Shown: positions 16,431-28,687, numbered from the stretch's first letter. The stretch is 64,000 nucleotides of DNA from Kordiimonas sp. SCSIO 12603 (GCF_024398035.1 NZ_CP073748.1:1897520-1961519); one strand, 5' to 3'. Program-made: numbers and translations. The notes: a model not told the origin generated them from the sequence alone.

Positions 16431-18512
16431 ATGGCACGCAGAACGCCACTCGATCGTTATCGTAATATCGGCATCATGGCACACATTGATGCTGGTAAAA
16501 CAACGACTACTGAACGTATCCTTTATTATACAGGCCGTAGCCACAAAATCGGTGAAGTACACGATGGCGGCGCTACAATGGACTGGATGGAGCAAGAGCA
16601 GGAGCGCGGTATTACAATTACTTCCGCTGCGACTACTTGTTTCTGGAATGATCACCGCATCAACATCATTGATACACCGGGTCACGTAGACTTCACAATT
16701 GAAGTAGAACGTTCCCTTCGTGTGCTTGATGGTGCTGTAGCTGTATTTGACTCTGTAGCTGGTGTTGAGCCTCAGTCTGAGACTGTTTGGCGTCAGGCTG
16801 ATAAGTACAACGTTCCGCGTATGTGCTTTGTAAACAAGATGGACCGTATGGGTGCTAACTTTGATCGTTGTGTAGACATGATCAGAGAGCGTCTGGGTTC
16901 AACAGCTCTTGTTCTACAGCTTCCAATCGGTGCTGAGGCTGAGTACGAAGGTCTTATCGATCTTATCAAATTCAAAGAAGTTCTTTGGGTTGGTGAAGAT
17001 CTTGGTGCTTCTTACGAATACCACGATATCCGTGCTGATCTTGTTGATGCAGCTGAAGCAGCCCGCATGGAAATGATCGAAACAGCTGTTGAAGCTGACG
17101 AAGAGTTGCTTGAAAAGTACCTTGAAGGTGAAGAGATCAGCGAAGAAGAGCTGAAGACTGCTATCCGTAAGGGTACAATCGACGGTCTATTCGTTCCGGT
17201 TCTTAACGGTACTGCATTCAAGAATAAAGGCGTTCAGCCACTTCTTGATGCTGTAATCGATTTCATGCCTGCTCCAACAGACGTTGAAGCGATTAAAGGT
17301 GTGGATGCTGATGATCACGAAAAAGAAATCGTTCGCGAATCTTCTGACGACGAGCCGTTCTCTGCTCTAGCGTTTAAGATCATGAACGACCCATTCGTGG
17401 GCTCGCTAACATTCGCTCGTATCTACTCTGGTGTTCTTGAGGCTGGTACACAGGTAACTAACTCTGTGAAGCAGCGTAAAGAAAAAGTTGGTCGTATGCT
17501 TGAAATGCACTCGAACAGCCGTGAAGACATCAAAGAAGCGCGCGCGGGTGATATTATCGCTCTAGCTGGTCTTAAGCAGACAACAACTGGCGACACTCTA
17601 TGTGCGAATAACAAACAGGTTATTCTGGAGCGCATGGAATTCCCTGATCCTGTGATCGAAGTTGCTGTTGAGCCTAAGTCTAAAGCTGACCAGGAAAAAA
17701 TGGGTATTGCTCTAAGTCGTCTGGCTGCTGAGGATCCATCTTTCCGCGTTACATCTGACGAAGAATCTGGTCAGACAGTAATCGCTGGTATGGGCGAGCT
17801 TCACCTCGATATTATTGTTGATCGTATGAAGCGTGAGTTCAAGGTTGAGTGTACAGTGGGTGCACCTCAGGTGGCATACCGTGAGAGCTTCGCTCGTGAA
17901 GTTGAAGTTGATTACACTCACAAGAAACAGTCCGGTGGTTCTGGTCAGTTTGGTCGCGTGAAAATGGTGGTAACACCAGGTGAACGTGGTACTGGCATTG
18001 AATTCACAGACGAAATTAAAGGCGGTAACATTCCTCGTGAATACATCCCTGGTGTAGAAAAGGGTGTTAATGATATCGCTGAGGCTGGTGCTCTTATTGG
18101 CTTCCCAATCATCGACTTTGGCGTGCGCCTGATCGATGGTGCGTACCACGATGTTGACTCCAGCGTACTTGCGTTTGAAATCGCAGGTCGCGGTGCGATG
18201 CGTCAGGCTGCGGAAGATGCCGGTATTAAGCTCCTCGAGCCAATGATGAAGGTTGAAGTTGTTACTCCAGACGAGTATATGGGTGACGTAATCGGCGACC
18301 TTAACAAACGCCGCGGTCAGATTCAGGGCTCTGAAGCTCGTGGTCCGGCAACGGTTGTTAACGCGATGGTTCCTCTTGCGAACATGTTTGGTTATGTGAA
18401 CGAGCTTCGTTCATTCACACAAGGCCGTGCACAGTTCACTATGCAATTCGACCATTACGATGAAGTGCCTGCAAACGTAGCTGACGAAATTAAAGCTAAG
18501 CTCGCAGGTTAA
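16431..18512 (+). CDS. fusA: Elongation factor G
   Basis: A 693-residue GTPase. The G1 motif AHIDAGKT is at 17-24, followed by DTPGHVDF (G3) and NKMDRMGA (G4). Domains II to V fill the rest, including the domain IV segment that enters the A site. EF-G drives translocation and, with ribosome recycling factor, splits ribosomes. It is the only fusA-type gene in the window and lies between rpsG and tuf in the canonical order. AAGGAAC precedes the ATG. Confidence 0.99.
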   Translation: MARRTPLDRYRNIGIMAHIDAGKTTTTERILYYTGRSHKIGEVHDGGATMDWMEQEQERGITITSAATTCFWNDHRINIIDTPGHVDFTIEVERSLRVLDGAVAVFDSVAGVEPQSETVWRQADKYNVPRMCFVNKMDRMGANFDRCVDMIRERLGSTALVLQLPIGAEAEYEGLIDLIKFKEVLWVGEDLGASYEYHDIRADLVDAAEAARMEMIETAVEADEELLEKYLEGEEISEEELKTAIRKGTIDGLFVPVLNGTAFKNKGVQPLLDAVIDFMPAPTDVEAIKGVDADDHEKEIVRESSDDEPFSALAFKIMNDPFVGSLTFARIYSGVLEAGTQVTNSVKQRKEKVGRMLEMHSNSREDIKEARAGDIIALAGLKQTTTGDTLCANNKQVILERMEFPDPVIEVAVEPKSKADQEKMGIALSRLAAEDPSFRVTSDEESGQTVIAGMGELHLDIIVDRMKREFKVECTVGAPQVAYRESFAREVEVDYTHKKQSGGSGQFGRVKMVVTPGERGTGIEFTDEIKGGNIPREYIPGVEKGVNDIAEAGALIGFPIIDFGVRLIDGAYHDVDSSVLAFEIAGRGAMRQAAEDAGIKLLEPMMKVEVVTPDEYMGDVIGDLNKRRGQIQGSEARGPATVVNAMVPLANMFGYVNELRSFTQGRAQFTMQFDHYDEVPANVADEIKAKLAG

Positions 18513-18540
18513 ATAAAAAAGAAAAACAAATGCTATGGAT

Positions 18541-18557
18541 CCCCTGGTAAACAGGGG
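18541..18557 (+). promoter_or_regulatory. Hairpin between fusA and tuf
   Basis: CCCCTG pairs with CAGGGG around a GTAAA loop in the 66-base fusA-tuf gap. No T-run follows; the next bases lead into AAAAGG, the tuf ribosome-binding site. It may mark an mRNA processing point that lets tuf be expressed above fusA, which is inference. Confidence 0.4.
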
Positions 18558-18578
18558 CCGATATAAAAGGTATTTAAA

Positions 18579-19769
<1,191 letters not shown>

Positions 19770-19778
19770 TTGAATTAC

Positions 19779-19816
19779 GGCCCCGCTCACTGAGTTGGGT
19801 TGGGGCCCTCTTTTTT
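19779..19816 (+). terminator. Terminator or attenuator between tuf and rpsJ
   Basis: GGCCCC (19779-19784) pairs with GGGGCC (19802-19807) around a long loop, followed by CTCTTTTTT. The T-run ends only 13 bases before the rpsJ ATG. It looks like an intrinsic terminator that would separate the str and S10 operons or attenuate read-through. No separate promoter fits between it and rpsJ, so S10 transcription must pass through it, or start earlier, within tuf. Confidence 0.65.
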
Positions 19817-19829
19817 AAGGTAAAGATCA

Positions 19830-20144
19830 ATGGAAGCGCAAAATATTCGCATCCGCCTGAAGGCATTTGACCACCGTGTGCTTGACCAAGCCACTGGTGA
19901 AATTGCTAATACGGCAAAGCGTACTGGCGCATTGGTTCGCGGTCCTATCCCGATGCCAACAAAGATCGAAAAGTTCACAGTTCTTCGTGGTCCACACGTG
20001 AACAAGAAGTCTCGTGAGCAATTCGAAATGCGTACACACAAACGCTTGCTCGACATCATTGACCCAACTCCGCAGACAGTTGATGCTCTTATGAAGCTAG
20101 ACCTAGCTGCTGGTGTTGATGTTGAAATCAAACTGCAAGGATAA
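19830..20144 (+). CDS. rpsJ: 30S ribosomal protein S10
   Basis: A 104-residue protein, one longer than the E. coli form. It begins [16 protein letters not shown] and contains the tRNA-binding loop region [26 protein letters not shown]10 is part of the 30S head and also, as NusE, partners NusB and NusG in antitermination. First gene of the S10 operon; AAGG precedes the ATG and partly shares the downstream edge of the terminator-like element. Confidence 0.99.
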   Translation: MEAQNIRIRLKAFDHRVLDQATGEIANTAKRTGALVRGPIPMPTKIEKFTVLRGPHVNKKSREQFEMRTHKRLLDIIDPTPQTVDALMKLDLAAGVDVEIKLQG

Positions 20145-20149
20145 TCACC

Positions 20150-20899
20150 ATGCGTACAGGTTTGATTGCAAAGAAACTAGGTATGACACGCATCTTCAAT
20201 GATGCCGGTCATCACGTGCCAGTAACAGTTCTACAGCTTGAAGGCTGTCAGGTTGTTGCTCAGCGCACAAACGAAAAAGACGGTTACACAGCTCTTCAAC
20301 TAGGTGCTGGTACTCGTAAAGTTAAAAACGTGACCAAAGCTCAGCGCGGCCACTTTGCTAAAGCACAAGTAGAACCTAAAGCGAAAATCGCTGAGTTCCG
20401 TGTAAGCGAAGATGCTCTTGTTGAGGTTGGTGCTGAAATCACTGCAGACCACTTTGTTACTGGCCAGCGCGTTGACGTTGTTGGTACATCAAAGGGTAAA
20501 GGTTTTGCTGGTGCGATGAAGCGTCACAACTTTGGTGGTCTACGTGCTTCGCACGGTGTATCCATCTCTCACCGTTCACACGGTTCTACAGGTCAGTGTC
20601 AAGACCCTGGTCGTGTATTTAAAGGTAAGAAGATGGCTGGTCACATGGGTGATCACCGTACGACTGTACAAAGCCTTGAAATCGTTGAAACACGCGTTGA
20701 AGAAGGCCTAATCCTCGTTAAAGGCGGTCTACCAGGCTCTAAAGAGAGCTGGGTACTCGTTTCTGACGCTGTGAAAAAGGCTGCACCGGAAGGCCTGCCG
20801 ATGCCGGCTGCATTCCGTATGCCTGCTAAAGCTGAAGAAGCTGCACCTGCTGCAGAAGCTCCAGTTGAAGCTGACGCTGCAGAAGCTACTGAGGAATAA
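20150..20899 (+). CDS. rplC: 50S ribosomal protein L3
   Basis: A 249-residue protein, longer than E. coli L3 (209) because of an Ala/Glu-rich C-terminal tail (about 225-249) of the kind common in Alphaproteobacteria. The core carries [13 protein letters not shown] at the N-terminus and [18 protein letters not shown]-type sequence around the Gln that PrmB methylates. L3 binds near the 3' end of 23S rRNA and nucleates the 50S subunit. It starts 5 bases after rpsJ. Confidence 0.98.
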   Translation: MRTGLIAKKLGMTRIFNDAGHHVPVTVLQLEGCQVVAQRTNEKDGYTALQLGAGTRKVKNVTKAQRGHFAKAQVEPKAKIAEFRVSEDALVEVGAEITADHFVTGQRVDVVGTSKGKGFAGAMKRHNFGGLRASHGVSISHRSHGSTGQCQDPGRVFKGKKMAGHMGDHRTTVQSLEIVETRVEEGLILVKGGLPGSKESWVLVSDAVKKAAPEGLPMPAAFRMPAKAEEAAPAAEAPVEADAAEATEE

Positions 20900-20904
20900 G
20901 CGAC

Positions 20905-21525
20905 ATGAAAACGAATGTCCTTACTCTTGATGCCAAAAAAGCTGGCGACATCACTCTAGATGACGCTATCTTTGGCCTAGAAGCACGTGCAGACATCCTG
21001 CACCGTGTTGTAAACTGGCAGCTTGCTAAGCGCCGTGCTGGTACTCACGCTGTACAATTCCGCAGCGACGTATCTCGCACAGGTACTCGTCTTGGTCGCC
21101 AAAAAGGTGGCGGTACAGCCCGTCACGGTTCTCGTCGTTCTAACATCTTCGTTGGTGGTGGTCGTGCATTCGGTCCTATCCCACGTGATCACGGCTTCGA
21201 CCTGCCTAAAAAAGTACGTAAGCTTGGTCTTAAGACTGCGCTTTCTGCAAAGCAGGCTGAAGGTAAGCTGATCGTTGTTGATGCTGCTGAACTGAAAGAA
21301 GGCAAAACTAAAGAGCTAAAAGCTAAGCTTGAGAAGCTTGGTCTTGCTAACGCTCTGTTTGTCGACGGTGCTGAAGTGAATGAAAACTTCAAGCGCGCAG
21401 TAAGCAACATCCCGAACGTTGATGTTCTACCAACTCAAGGTGCGAACGTGTACGACATCATTCGTCGTGACACACTTGTTCTCACTAAAGAGGCGGTTGC
21501 TAAGCTCGAGGAGAGGCTCAAATGA
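20905..21525 (+). CDS. rplD: 50S ribosomal protein L4
   Basis: A 206-residue protein. The extended internal loop that lines the peptide exit tunnel is recognisable ([22 protein letters not shown]). In E. coli L4 also represses its own S10 operon. It starts 5 bases after rplC, and its last 4 bases (ATGA) overlap the start of rplW, indicating translational coupling. Confidence 0.98.
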   Translation: MKTNVLTLDAKKAGDITLDDAIFGLEARADILHRVVNWQLAKRRAGTHAVQFRSDVSRTGTRLGRQKGGGTARHGSRRSNIFVGGGRAFGPIPRDHGFDLPKKVRKLGLKTALSAKQAEGKLIVVDAAELKEGKTKELKAKLEKLGLANALFVDGAEVNENFKRAVSNIPNVDVLPTQGANVYDIIRRDTLVLTKEAVAKLEERLK

Positions 21526-21815
21526 CCAGTGCGAAGCATTATGATGTCATCAAAAGCCCAGTGATCACTGAGAAAGCAACACTAGGTGCTGAATTCAACC
21601 AAGTAACTTTCAAAGTTGCGATCGATGCTACTAAGCCAGCTATTAAAGCTGCTGTTGAAGCACTGTTCGACGTGAAAGTGAAAAAAGTCAACACGCTACG
21701 CCAAGAAGGCAAAGTAAAACGTTTCCGTGGTGTACAAGGCAAGCGCGCCGAGTACAAAAAGGCAATGGTTACTTTGGCTGAAGGTCACAGCATTGACGTG
21801 ACGACGGGAGTGTAA
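21522..21815 (+). CDS. rplW: 50S ribosomal protein L23
   Basis: A 97-residue protein beginning with [15 protein letters not shown], the conserved N-terminal segment, and containing [19 protein letters not shown]23 sits at the peptide exit and is the docking site for trigger factor, SRP and SecYEG. The ATG overlaps the rplD stop by 4 bases, and rplB follows after 4 bases. Confidence 0.98.
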   Translation: MTSAKHYDVIKSPVITEKATLGAEFNQVTFKVAIDATKPAIKAAVEALFDVKVKKVNTLRQEGKVKRFRGVQGKRAEYKKAMVTLAEGHSIDVTTGV

Positions 21816-21819
21816 TCCA

Positions 21820-22656
21820 ATGGCACTCAAGCAGTATAAACCAAATACTCCAGGTCAGCGTGGCCTCGTTCTTGTAGACCGCGAAGGTCTTCACAAGGGC
21901 AAGCCTGTTAAAGCGCTTACTGAAGGTTTGACAAAATCTGGTGGTCGTAACAACAAAGGTCGCATCACAGCTCGTCGCCGTGGTGGTGGTCACAAGCGTA
22001 CATACCGTATGATTGATTTCAAGCGTACGAAATGGGATGTACCAGCGACTGTGGAACGCCTTGAATACGATCCAAACCGTACAGCGTTCATCGCTCTCAT
22101 CAAGTATGAAGATGGTGAACTAGCGTACATCCTTGCTCCACAGCGTCTTGCTCCAGGCGATACTGTTATCGCTGGTGAGAAGGTTGACGTGAAGCCTGGT
22201 AACGTAATGCCTCTTGCTAACATGCCTGTTGGTACAATCATCCACAATGTTGAGATGAAAAAAGGCAAGGGTGGTCAAATCGCTCGTTCAGCTGGTGCAT
22301 ATGCTCAGCTTATCGGTCGTGACCGTGGTTACGCTCAGCTTCGTCTATCTTCCGGTGAAGTTCGTGTGGTTCGTTCTGAGTGTGTAGCTACAGTTGGTGC
22401 TGTATCTAACCCAGACAACCAGAACATTAAGCTCGCTAAAGCGGGTCGGAATCGTTGGCTTGGTCGCCGTCCATCTGTTCGTGGTGTTGCCATGAACCCG
22501 GTGGATCACCCACATGGTGGTGGTGAAGGCCGTACTTCAGGTGGTCGTCACCCAGTGACACCTTGGGGTAAACCAACAAAAGGTAAGCGTACACGCTCTA
22601 ATAAAGCGACTGACAAGCTTATCATCCGCACGCGCCACGAGCGCAAGAAACGCTAA
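21820..22656 (+). CDS. rplB: 50S ribosomal protein L2
   Basis: A 278-residue protein close to the family length. The C-terminal region [17 protein letters not shown] carries the conserved His near the peptidyl-transferase centre. L2 is needed for subunit joining. It lies in standard S10-operon order, 4 bases after rplW and 13 bases before rpsS. Confidence 0.99.
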   Translation: MALKQYKPNTPGQRGLVLVDREGLHKGKPVKALTEGLTKSGGRNNKGRITARRRGGGHKRTYRMIDFKRTKWDVPATVERLEYDPNRTAFIALIKYEDGELAYILAPQRLAPGDTVIAGEKVDVKPGNVMPLANMPVGTIIHNVEMKKGKGGQIARSAGAYAQLIGRDRGYAQLRLSSGEVRVVRSECVATVGAVSNPDNQNIKLAKAGRNRWLGRRPSVRGVAMNPVDHPHGGGEGRTSGGRHPVTPWGKPTKGKRTRSNKATDKLIIRTRHERKKR

Positions 22657-22669
22657 GGAGTCCTGTAAT

Positions 22670-22951
22670 ATGGCACGCTCTGTATGGAAAGGCCCTTTCG
22701 TTGACATGCACCTTCTCAAGAAGGTGGAAGCGGCTCATGAAAGTGGCAAAGCAAACCTAACAATCCAGACTTGGTCACGCCGGTCTACGATTCTACCAAA
22801 CTTTGTAGGTATTACTTTCAATACTTACAATGGTCAGAAGTTCATCCCTGTTTATGTATCAGAAGATATGGTTGGTCATAAGCTTGGTGAATTCGCGCCG
22901 ACTCGTACTTACTACGGTCACGCGGCTGACAAAAAAGCGAAGAGGAAGTAA
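22670..22951 (+). CDS. rpsS: 30S ribosomal protein S19
   Basis: A 93-residue protein starting [12 protein letters not shown], with [15 protein letters not shown] near the C-terminus. S19 forms the head tip with S13 and contacts the A-site finger of 23S rRNA. AAGGAGTCC precedes the ATG. It is followed after 2 bases by rplV. Confidence 0.99.
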   Translation: MARSVWKGPFVDMHLLKKVEAAHESGKANLTIQTWSRRSTILPNFVGITFNTYNGQKFIPVYVSEDMVGHKLGEFAPTRTYYGHAADKKAKRK

Positions 22952-22953
22952 CA

Positions 22954-23334
22954 GTGGGTAAGCAATCTGCACCACGCCGTGTGGCGGATAACGAAGCAGT
23001 CGCTACAGCTACTATGCTTCGTGGCTCGCCGCAGAAACTAAACCTAGTTGCGGCGACTATTCGTGGTATGAAAGTGGAAAAAGCTCTTACTTCACTGAGC
23101 TTTAACCGTCGTCGTTCTGCGATTGATGTTAAAAAAGTTCTGCAGTCTGCAATTGCAAACGCAGAAAACAACCACAACCTGGATGTTGATAACCTGATTG
23201 TTGCTGAAGCAACTGTGGGTAAAGCACTGACGATGAAACGTTTCCGTGCTCGTGCTCGTGGCCGCGCTGCAAAAATCGTTAAGCCATTCAGCCGTCTGCG
23301 CATCGTTGTGCGCGAAGTTGAGGAGACAGTATAA
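22954..23334 (+). CDS. rplV: 50S ribosomal protein L22
   Basis: A 126-residue protein starting at GTG 22954, which overlaps the tail of an AGAGGAAG ribosome site. The family core ([17 protein letters not shown], then LSFNRRRSA) and the beta-hairpin that narrows the exit tunnel ([19 protein letters not shown]) are present. Its stop shares one base with the rpsC ATG (TAATG), indicating tight coupling. Confidence 0.98.
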   Translation: MGKQSAPRRVADNEAVATATMLRGSPQKLNLVAATIRGMKVEKALTSLSFNRRRSAIDVKKVLQSAIANAENNHNLDVDNLIVAEATVGKALTMKRFRARARGRAAKIVKPFSRLRIVVREVEETV

Positions 23335-24029
23335 TGGGTCAGAAAGTAAGTCCCGTTGGTCTGCGCCTGGGTGTTAACCGCACCTGGGACTCACGCTGGT
23401 ATGCTGAGGGTGAAGAGTACGGCTCAATGCTGCACGAAGACCTCAAAATCCGCGAGTTCGTGTTTAAAGAACTATCGCAGGCTGGTATTTCAAAGGTCGT
23501 TATCGAACGTCCAGCGAAAAAATGTCGCGTAACTATCTACTCGGCTCGTCCGGGTGTGATCATCGGTAAAAAAGGCGCTGATATTGAGAAGCTTCGCAAA
23601 CGTGTTGCAAACTTCACAACTTCAGAAGTTAGCCTGAATATCGTTGAAGTTCGCAAGCCAGAGATCGATGCTCAGCTTATCGCTGACAATATTGCACAAC
23701 AGCTAGAGCGCCGTGTTGCGTTCCGCCGTGCAATGAAACGCTCTGTTCAAAGTGCAATGCGTCTTGGCGCTGGTGGTATTCGTATCAACTGTGCTGGTCG
23801 TCTTGGTGGTGCGGAAATCGCGCGTACTGAATGGTACCGTGAAGGCCGCGTGCCACTACACACACTTCGTGCAGACATCGATTATGGTACGTCTGAAGCT
23901 CTTACTGCATACGGTATTCTCGGTATGAAAGTATGGGTGTTCAAAGGCGAAATCATGGAACACGACCCGATGGCTCACGAGCGCCGTGCAAACGAAGCTC
24001 AAAGTCAAGGAGGCCCGTCCCGCCGTTAG
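23334..24029 (+). CDS. rpsC: 30S ribosomal protein S3
   Basis: A 231-residue protein. The KH-type domain has [13 protein letters not shown] at about 80-92, and the C-terminal domain includes [21 protein letters not shown]3 helps form the mRNA entry channel and has helicase activity with S4 and S5. It starts on the last base of the rplV stop and is followed by rplP after 31 bases. Confidence 0.99.
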   Translation: MGQKVSPVGLRLGVNRTWDSRWYAEGEEYGSMLHEDLKIREFVFKELSQAGISKVVIERPAKKCRVTIYSARPGVIIGKKGADIEKLRKRVANFTTSEVSLNIVEVRKPEIDAQLIADNIAQQLERRVAFRRAMKRSVQSAMRLGAGGIRINCAGRLGGAEIARTEWYREGRVPLHTLRADIDYGTSEALTAYGILGMKVWVFKGEIMEHDPMAHERRANEAQSQGGPSRR

Positions 24030-24060
24030 GCTGGGACGGCTAGAGTAGGAGCGACACACT

Positions 24061-24471
24061 ATGTTGCAACCGAAGCGTACTAAGTTCCGCAAGGCCCACA
24101 AAGGCCGCATCCACGGCAATGCCAAGGGTGGAACAACACTTAACTTTGGTCAGTTTGGTCTGAAAGCTACAGACCCTGGCCGTGTATCTGCTCGTCAAAT
24201 CGAGGCAGCTCGTCGTGCCATGAACCGTCACATGAAGCGTTCTGGTAAGGTATGGATCCGCATTTTCCCGGATACACCTGTAACTGCGAAACCTGCTGAA
24301 GTTCGTATGGGTAAAGGTAAAGGTTCCGTTGATCGTTGGGTATGTAAAGTCAAGCCTGGCCGTATCATGTTTGAGATCGACGGTGTATCAGAAGAACTGG
24401 CCCGTGGTGCGTTCGAACGTGCAGCTGCAAAGCTGTCCGTTGGTACACGTATCGTGGAACGGATGAACTAG
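24061..24471 (+). CDS. rplP: 50S ribosomal protein L16
   Basis: A 136-residue protein beginning [16 protein letters not shown]. The rRNA-binding core with GFGLKAT-like sequence and [13 protein letters not shown] is present. L16 organises the A-site side of the 50S subunit. TAGGAGCGACAC precedes the ATG. Standard place between rpsC and rpmC. Confidence 0.99.
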   Translation: MLQPKRTKFRKAHKGRIHGNAKGGTTLNFGQFGLKATDPGRVSARQIEAARRAMNRHMKRSGKVWIRIFPDTPVTAKPAEVRMGKGKGSVDRWVCKVKPGRIMFEIDGVSEELARGAFERAAAKLSVGTRIVERMN

Positions 24472-24490
24472 AGTTTTACGGAGAAAAGTG

Positions 24491-24682
24491 ATGAAAGCGT
24501 CAGAGCTTCGTTCAAAGTCGAAAGACGAGCTCCGTGAAGAGCTTGTAAGCCTAAAGAAAGAGCAGTTTAACCTGCGCTTTCAGGCTGCTTCCGGCCAATT
24601 AGAAAATACTGCTCGTGTTCGTCAGATCCGCCGCGATGTTGCGCGGATCCAGACGATCCTCGGTGAGCAGGCAGAGGCGTAA
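24491..24682 (+). CDS. rpmC: 50S ribosomal protein L29
   Basis: A 63-residue, mostly helical protein starting [18 protein letters not shown] and including [29 protein letters not shown] one codon upstream (24488) is an alternative start; ATG 24491 fits the family and the GGAG at 24480-24483. L29 lies at the tunnel exit beside L23. Confidence 0.97.
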   Translation: MKASELRSKSKDELREELVSLKKEQFNLRFQAASGQLENTARVRQIRRDVARIQTILGEQAEA

Positions 24683-24693
24683 GGAGTTAATCA

Positions 24694-24930
24694 ATGCCAA
24701 AGCGTATTCTGCAAGGTGTAGTGGTAAGCAACAAAGGTGATAAAACTGTTGTTGTGAATGTTGAGCGTCGTGTGAAGCATCCTTTGCTTGACAAAATTAT
24801 TAAACGTTCTAAGAAGTACCACGCTCATGATGAGAGCAACCAAATTCAGGTTGGGGATGTAGTCCGTATTCAGGAATGTCGTCCTCTTTCTAAACTGAAG
24901 ACTTGGCAAGTAGTTGGCGGTGAGGCGTAA
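24694..24930 (+). CDS. rpsQ: 30S ribosomal protein S17
   Basis: A 78-residue OB-fold protein with [26 protein letters not shown] and the later KYHAHDE segment. It binds 16S rRNA helices 7 and 11 early in assembly. AAGGAG precedes the ATG. Last gene before the 48-base gap that separates the S10 and spc operons. Confidence 0.98.
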   Translation: MPKRILQGVVVSNKGDKTVVVNVERRVKHPLLDKIIKRSKKYHAHDESNQIQVGDVVRIQECRPLSKLKTWQVVGGEA

Positions 24931-24978
24931 GCCTCACCGTTCTACTGTTTGTCGTTGAATTAATATAAGGGGTAACCC

Positions 24979-25347
24979 ATGATTCAGATGCAAACTAACC
25001 TCGATGTGGCCGACAACTCCGGGGCCAAGAGGGTACAGTGCATTAAGGTCCTTGGCGGATCTAAACGTAAGACTGCTGGAGTAGGCGACATTATTGTTGT
25101 CTCAGTCAAAGAGGCGATCCCTCGGGGTCGTGTTAAGAAGGGTGACGTGCACCGTGCCGTTATCGTTCGCACTGCAAAAGAAGTTCGTCGTAACGATGGT
25201 ACTACTATTCGTTTCGACAACAATGCCGCTGTTCTAGTGAACAAAAACCATGAGCCAATTGGTACACGTATCTTTGGCCCTGTTGTTCGTGAGCTGCGCG
25301 CTAAGAAACATATGAAGATCATCTCGCTTGCACCGGAGGTGTTATAA
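24979..25347 (+). CDS. rplN: 50S ribosomal protein L14
   Basis: A 122-residue protein of exact family length starting [18 protein letters not shown], with the conserved [16 protein letters not shown]14 contacts 16S rRNA in the inter-subunit bridge and is the target of RsfS silencing. First gene of the spc operon. AAGGGG precedes the ATG. Its stop shares a base with the rplX start. Confidence 0.99.
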   Translation: MIQMQTNLDVADNSGAKRVQCIKVLGGSKRKTAGVGDIIVVSVKEAIPRGRVKKGDVHRAVIVRTAKEVRRNDGTTIRFDNNAAVLVNKNHEPIGTRIFGPVVRELRAKKHMKIISLAPEVL

Positions 25348-25664
25348 TGGCCGCTAAGCTTAGAAAAGGTGATAAGGTCGTTGTGATTGCTGGTAAAGAC
25401 AAAGGCAAGCGCGGCGAAATCACATCTGTAATGCCTGCTGAAGGTCGCGCGACTGTACAGGGTGTAAACCTTGTAAAGCGTCACAAGCGTCCAACTCAGG
25501 TGAGTGCTGGTGGAATCGAGACTAAAGAAGCTCCGATTCAGCTGTCTAACCTCATGATTGAGGATCCAAAAGACGGTGCACCAACACGCGTTGGTTTCAA
25601 AGTATCCGAAGACGGTAGCAAGGTTCGCGTTGCTAAGAAGTCTGGGGAGGTGATCGATGGCTAA
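25347..25664 (+). CDS. rplX: 50S ribosomal protein L24
   Basis: A 105-residue protein with an N-terminal KOW motif ([20 protein letters not shown], about 6-25). L24 is one of the two proteins that initiate 50S assembly. It overlaps rplN by one base and rplE by 8 bases, so the three are likely translationally coupled. Confidence 0.98.
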   Translation: MAAKLRKGDKVVVIAGKDKGKRGEITSVMPAEGRATVQGVNLVKRHKRPTQVSAGGIETKEAPIQLSNLMIEDPKDGAPTRVGFKVSEDGSKVRVAKKSGEVIDG

Positions 25665-26211
25665 TACTGTTCAGCCACGTCTACGCACTCGCTATGACGA
25701 GACAATCCGTGCATCTCTAGTTGAGAAGTTCGGTTATAAAAACCCTATGCAAGTACCTAAGCTTGAGAAAATCGTTCTCAACATGGGTGTTGGCGAAGCT
25801 GTTAATGACAAGAAGAAAGTCGCAAAAGCTGCTGAAGAGCTTGAAGCTATTGCTGGCCAGAAGCCTGTTATTACGAAGGCTCGTAAATCTATCGCTGGCT
25901 TCAAGCTACGCGAAGGTATGCCAATCGGTACTAAAGTAACTCTACGCGGTGAGCGTATGTACGAGTTTCTTGACCGTCTGGTAACTATTGCTATGCCACG
26001 TATTCGTGACTTCCAGGGCGTTAACCCTAAGTCATTCGATGGTCGCGGTAACTACGCAATGGGCCTAAAAGAACAGCTCGTGTTCCCTGAAATTGACTAC
26101 GACAAAGTAGATCAAGTTCGCGGAATGGACATTATCATTTGTACGACGGCTACGACAGACGCGGAAGCACTTGAGCTTCTAAGCGGCTTCGATATGCCGT
26201 TTAAGAAATAA
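25657..26211 (+). CDS. rplE: 50S ribosomal protein L5
   Basis: A 184-residue protein with the family segments [14 protein letters not shown] and [15 protein letters not shown], and near the end [19 protein letters not shown]5 binds 5S rRNA and the P-site tRNA elbow. The ATG lies 8 bases inside rplX, preceded by GGGGAGGTGATCG. Confidence 0.99.
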   Translation: MANTVQPRLRTRYDETIRASLVEKFGYKNPMQVPKLEKIVLNMGVGEAVNDKKKVAKAAEELEAIAGQKPVITKARKSIAGFKLREGMPIGTKVTLRGERMYEFLDRLVTIAMPRIRDFQGVNPKSFDGRGNYAMGLKEQLVFPEIDYDKVDQVRGMDIIICTTATTDAEALELLSGFDMPFKK

Positions 26212-26234
26212 CGGTCGCCAAGGAGGGTTTTGAT

Positions 26235-26540
26235 ATGGCTAAGAAAAGTGCCATTAACAAGAACGCACGGCGTGAGAAGACTGTAGCAAAGTTTGCTGAC
26301 AAGCGCGCTGCTCTGAAAGCACAGGTTTATGATAAGAGCCTGTCTGATGACGAACGCTGGTTAGCTGCTCTACAGCTCGCTGCACTGCCACGTAACGGCG
26401 CCAAGACACGCCTTCGCAATCGTTGTGAAGTGACTGGTCGTCCGCGCGGTTATTATCGTAAATTTAAGATGTCTCGTATCGCGCTTCGTGAGCTCGGCTC
26501 CGCAGCGAAGATTCCTGGCATCGTTAAGTCAAGCTGGTAA
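26235..26540 (+). CDS. rpsN: 30S ribosomal protein S14 (zinc-free type)
   Basis: A 101-residue protein of the long, zinc-independent form: it has only one Cys (in [15 protein letters not shown]) rather than the two CxxC pairs of the short form. S14 is in the 30S head and assembles late. AAGGAGGG lies upstream of the ATG. Standard position between rplE and rpsH. Confidence 0.99.
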   Translation: MAKKSAINKNARREKTVAKFADKRAALKAQVYDKSLSDDERWLAALQLAALPRNGAKTRLRNRCEVTGRPRGYYRKFKMSRIALRELGSAAKIPGIVKSSW

Positions 26541-26552
26541 GGGGATAAGCTC

Positions 26553-26951
26553 ATGTCGATGACAGATCCGATCGGCGATATGCTGACCCGTATCCGCAAC
26601 GGTTTACAAGCTCGTAAAACTGTTGTTGCTACACCTGCTTCAAAAACACGTCAGCGTATTCTAGATGTGTTGGAGCGCGAAGGTTACATTCGTGGTTACT
26701 CTCGTACAGAACTCGAGAATAACAAAGCTGAGTTAGCTATTGAGCTGAAATACAATGAAGGCGAGCCTGTGATTCGCACACTTAACCGTGTGTCTAAGCC
26801 TGGTCGTCGTGTGTATAGCTCTGTAAATGACTTGCCACGTGTTCATAACGGTCTTGGTATTTCTATCGTTTCCACACCGAAAGGTGTTCTCTCTGACGCT
26901 GAAGCGCGCGAGAACAATGTGGGCGGTGAAATTCTCTGCACCATTTTCTAA
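26553..26951 (+). CDS. rpsH: 30S ribosomal protein S8
   Basis: A 132-residue protein starting [17 protein letters not shown], ending in [22 protein letters not shown]-type sequence. S8 binds 16S rRNA helix 21 in the central domain and in E. coli represses the spc operon at the rplE mRNA. GGGGATAAG precedes the ATG. Confidence 0.99.
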   Translation: MSMTDPIGDMLTRIRNGLQARKTVVATPASKTRQRILDVLEREGYIRGYSRTELENNKAELAIELKYNEGEPVIRTLNRVSKPGRRVYSSVNDLPRVHNGLGISIVSTPKGVLSDAEARENNVGGEILCTIF

Positions 26952-26966
26952 GGAAGGGAAGATTTA

Positions 26967-27500
26967 ATGTCCCGTATCGGTAAAAAGCCCGTAGCTATTC
27001 CAGCTGGCGTAACCGTTTCCTTGAACGGTGCTGAGCTAACAGCTAAAGGCCCTAAGGGTGAACTAGCAATGACATTCGTTCCTGAAGTTACTGTAGCTCA
27101 GGAAGAAAATACGATTGCTATCACTCCGGCTAACGACACAAAGCGTGCCCGCTCTATGTGGGGTATGCAGCGCACATTGGTTTCCAACATCTTTGAAGGT
27201 GTTACTACTGGTTTCAGCAAGAAGCTTGAAATCAACGGTGTAGGTTACCGTGCTCAAATGAAAGGCAGCTCACTGAATTTGCAGTTGGGTTTCAGCCACG
27301 ATATCGACTTCCCAGTACCTGCAGGCATCAAAATTGAGACGCCTGACCAGACTACAGTCGTTATCTCCGGCATCGACAAACAACAAGTCGGTGAAACAGC
27401 AGCCAAAATTCGCGAGTACCGCAAGCCAGAGCCATACAAAGGCAAGGGTGTTAAGTACGCAGGCGAATATATCTTCCGCAAGGAAGGTAAGAAGAAGTAA
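26967..27500 (+). CDS. rplF: 50S ribosomal protein L6
   Basis: A 177-residue protein with two similar domains. It starts [15 protein letters not shown] and ends in [23 protein letters not shown], the conserved C-terminus. It lies near the factor-binding site of the 50S subunit. GGAAGGGAAG precedes the ATG, and rplR follows after 12 bases. Confidence 0.99.
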   Translation: MSRIGKKPVAIPAGVTVSLNGAELTAKGPKGELAMTFVPEVTVAQEENTIAITPANDTKRARSMWGMQRTLVSNIFEGVTTGFSKKLEINGVGYRAQMKGSSLNLQLGFSHDIDFPVPAGIKIETPDQTTVVISGIDKQQVGETAAKIREYRKPEPYKGKGVKYAGEYIFRKEGKKK

Positions 27501-27512
27501 TGGGTGGCTTGA

Positions 27513-27863
27513 ATGTCTAACATTAGTCTTTTTGAAAAGCGCCGTCAGCGTAACCGCACACAACTTCGTAAGAAGAGTGCGGGCAGACCACGCCTTTCAG
27601 TCCACCGGACAAACCAACATATCTATGCTCAGATTATTGATGACGTGAAGGGCGCTACTGTAGCTGCTGCTTCTACTCTTGAAAAAGATCTGAAGGGTGC
27701 AGGTTCTAACAAAGAAGCTGCTACTAAAGTTGGTAAACTGATTGCCGAGCGAGCCAAAGCTGCGGGTGTAGAAACAGTAGTGTTTGATCGTGGTGGTTTC
27801 TTGTACCACGGTCGTGTAAAAGCACTTGCTGAAGCTGCGCGCGACAATGGCTTGGCATTCTAG
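27513..27863 (+). CDS. rplR: 50S ribosomal protein L18
   Basis: A 116-residue protein with a basic N-terminus ([22 protein letters not shown]) and the C-terminal motif [23 protein letters not shown]18 binds 5S rRNA with L5 and L25. Standard position between rplF and rpsE. Confidence 0.99.
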   Translation: MSNISLFEKRRQRNRTQLRKKSAGRPRLSVHRTNQHIYAQIIDDVKGATVAAASTLEKDLKGAGSNKEAATKVGKLIAERAKAAGVETVVFDRGGFLYHGRVKALAEAARDNGLAF

Positions 27864-27890
27864 GCTTAGATAATAGGAAAAGGATGTCCA

Positions 27891-28463
27891 ATGGCACGCC
27901 CAGAACGCAATCGTGAAGAGAGCGAACTAGTTGAAAAGCTTGTCCACATTAACCGTGTGGCTAAAGTTGTAAAAGGTGGTCGTCGTTTTGGTTTCGCAGC
28001 ACTTGTTGTTGTTGGTGACCAACGTGGCCGCGTAGGTTTCGGTAAAGGTAAAGCGAAGGAAGTTCCTGAAGCTATCCGTAAAGCTACCGAAGCTGCTAAG
28101 AAAACAATGATCCGTGTACCACTTCGTGAAGGCCGTACACTGCACCACGACATTAAGGGCCGTCACGGCGCTGGTCGCGTGTTGCTACGTACTGCGGTTC
28201 AAGGTACTGGTATCATCGCAGGTGGTCCAATGCGTGCAGTGTTTGAAGCACTTGGCGTACAAGACGTTGTTACGAAATCACAGGGTTCTTCAAACCCGTA
28301 CAACATGATCCGTGCTACGTTTAACGCTCTGTCTCTTCAGAACTCTCCACGTCAGATCGCTGCTAAACGCGGTAAGAAAGTAGCTGACATCGTTGCACGT
28401 CGCGGTGATGTTAAAGTTGCTGCTGCTAACGAAGCTTCTGAAGAAGCTGCTACAGCGGAGTAA
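27891..28463 (+). CDS. rpsE: 30S ribosomal protein S5
   Basis: A 190-residue protein. The N-terminal double-stranded RNA-binding domain has [20 protein letters not shown], followed by [17 protein letters not shown]. The segment in which spectinomycin-resistance changes occur (the VVKGGRRF loop) looks unaltered. An Ala/Glu-rich tail follows. S5 helps decoding accuracy and mRNA unwinding. AAAAGGATGTCC precedes the ATG. Confidence 0.99.
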   Translation: MARPERNREESELVEKLVHINRVAKVVKGGRRFGFAALVVVGDQRGRVGFGKGKAKEVPEAIRKATEAAKKTMIRVPLREGRTLHHDIKGRHGAGRVLLRTAVQGTGIIAGGPMRAVFEALGVQDVVTKSQGSSNPYNMIRATFNALSLQNSPRQIAAKRGKKVADIVARRGDVKVAAANEASEEAATAE

Positions 28464-28469
28464 TGACCA

Positions 28470-28664
28470 ATGGCTGCTAAGAAGAAACAAACTGTAACGG
28501 TAACGCAGATCGCTAGCCCGATCCGCCGCCATAAAGATCAGCGTGAAACGCTGATCGGCTTGGGCCTTAACAAATTGAACAGAACGCGTGAGCTGGAAGA
28601 TACACCAGCAGTTCGCGGCATGATCCACAAAGTGCGCCACATGGTGCGCGTTGAAGATCAATAA
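28470..28664 (+). CDS. rpmD: 50S ribosomal protein L30
   Basis: A 64-residue protein: [30 protein letters not shown], then a conserved end with [15 protein letters not shown]. It starts 6 bases after rpsE and lies in the usual rpsE-rpmD-rplO order. Confidence 0.98.
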   Translation: MAAKKKQTVTVTQIASPIRRHKDQRETLIGLGLNKLNRTRELEDTPAVRGMIHKVRHMVRVEDQ

Positions 28665-28687
28665 GCGAGCGTTTTGGAGATAATATC

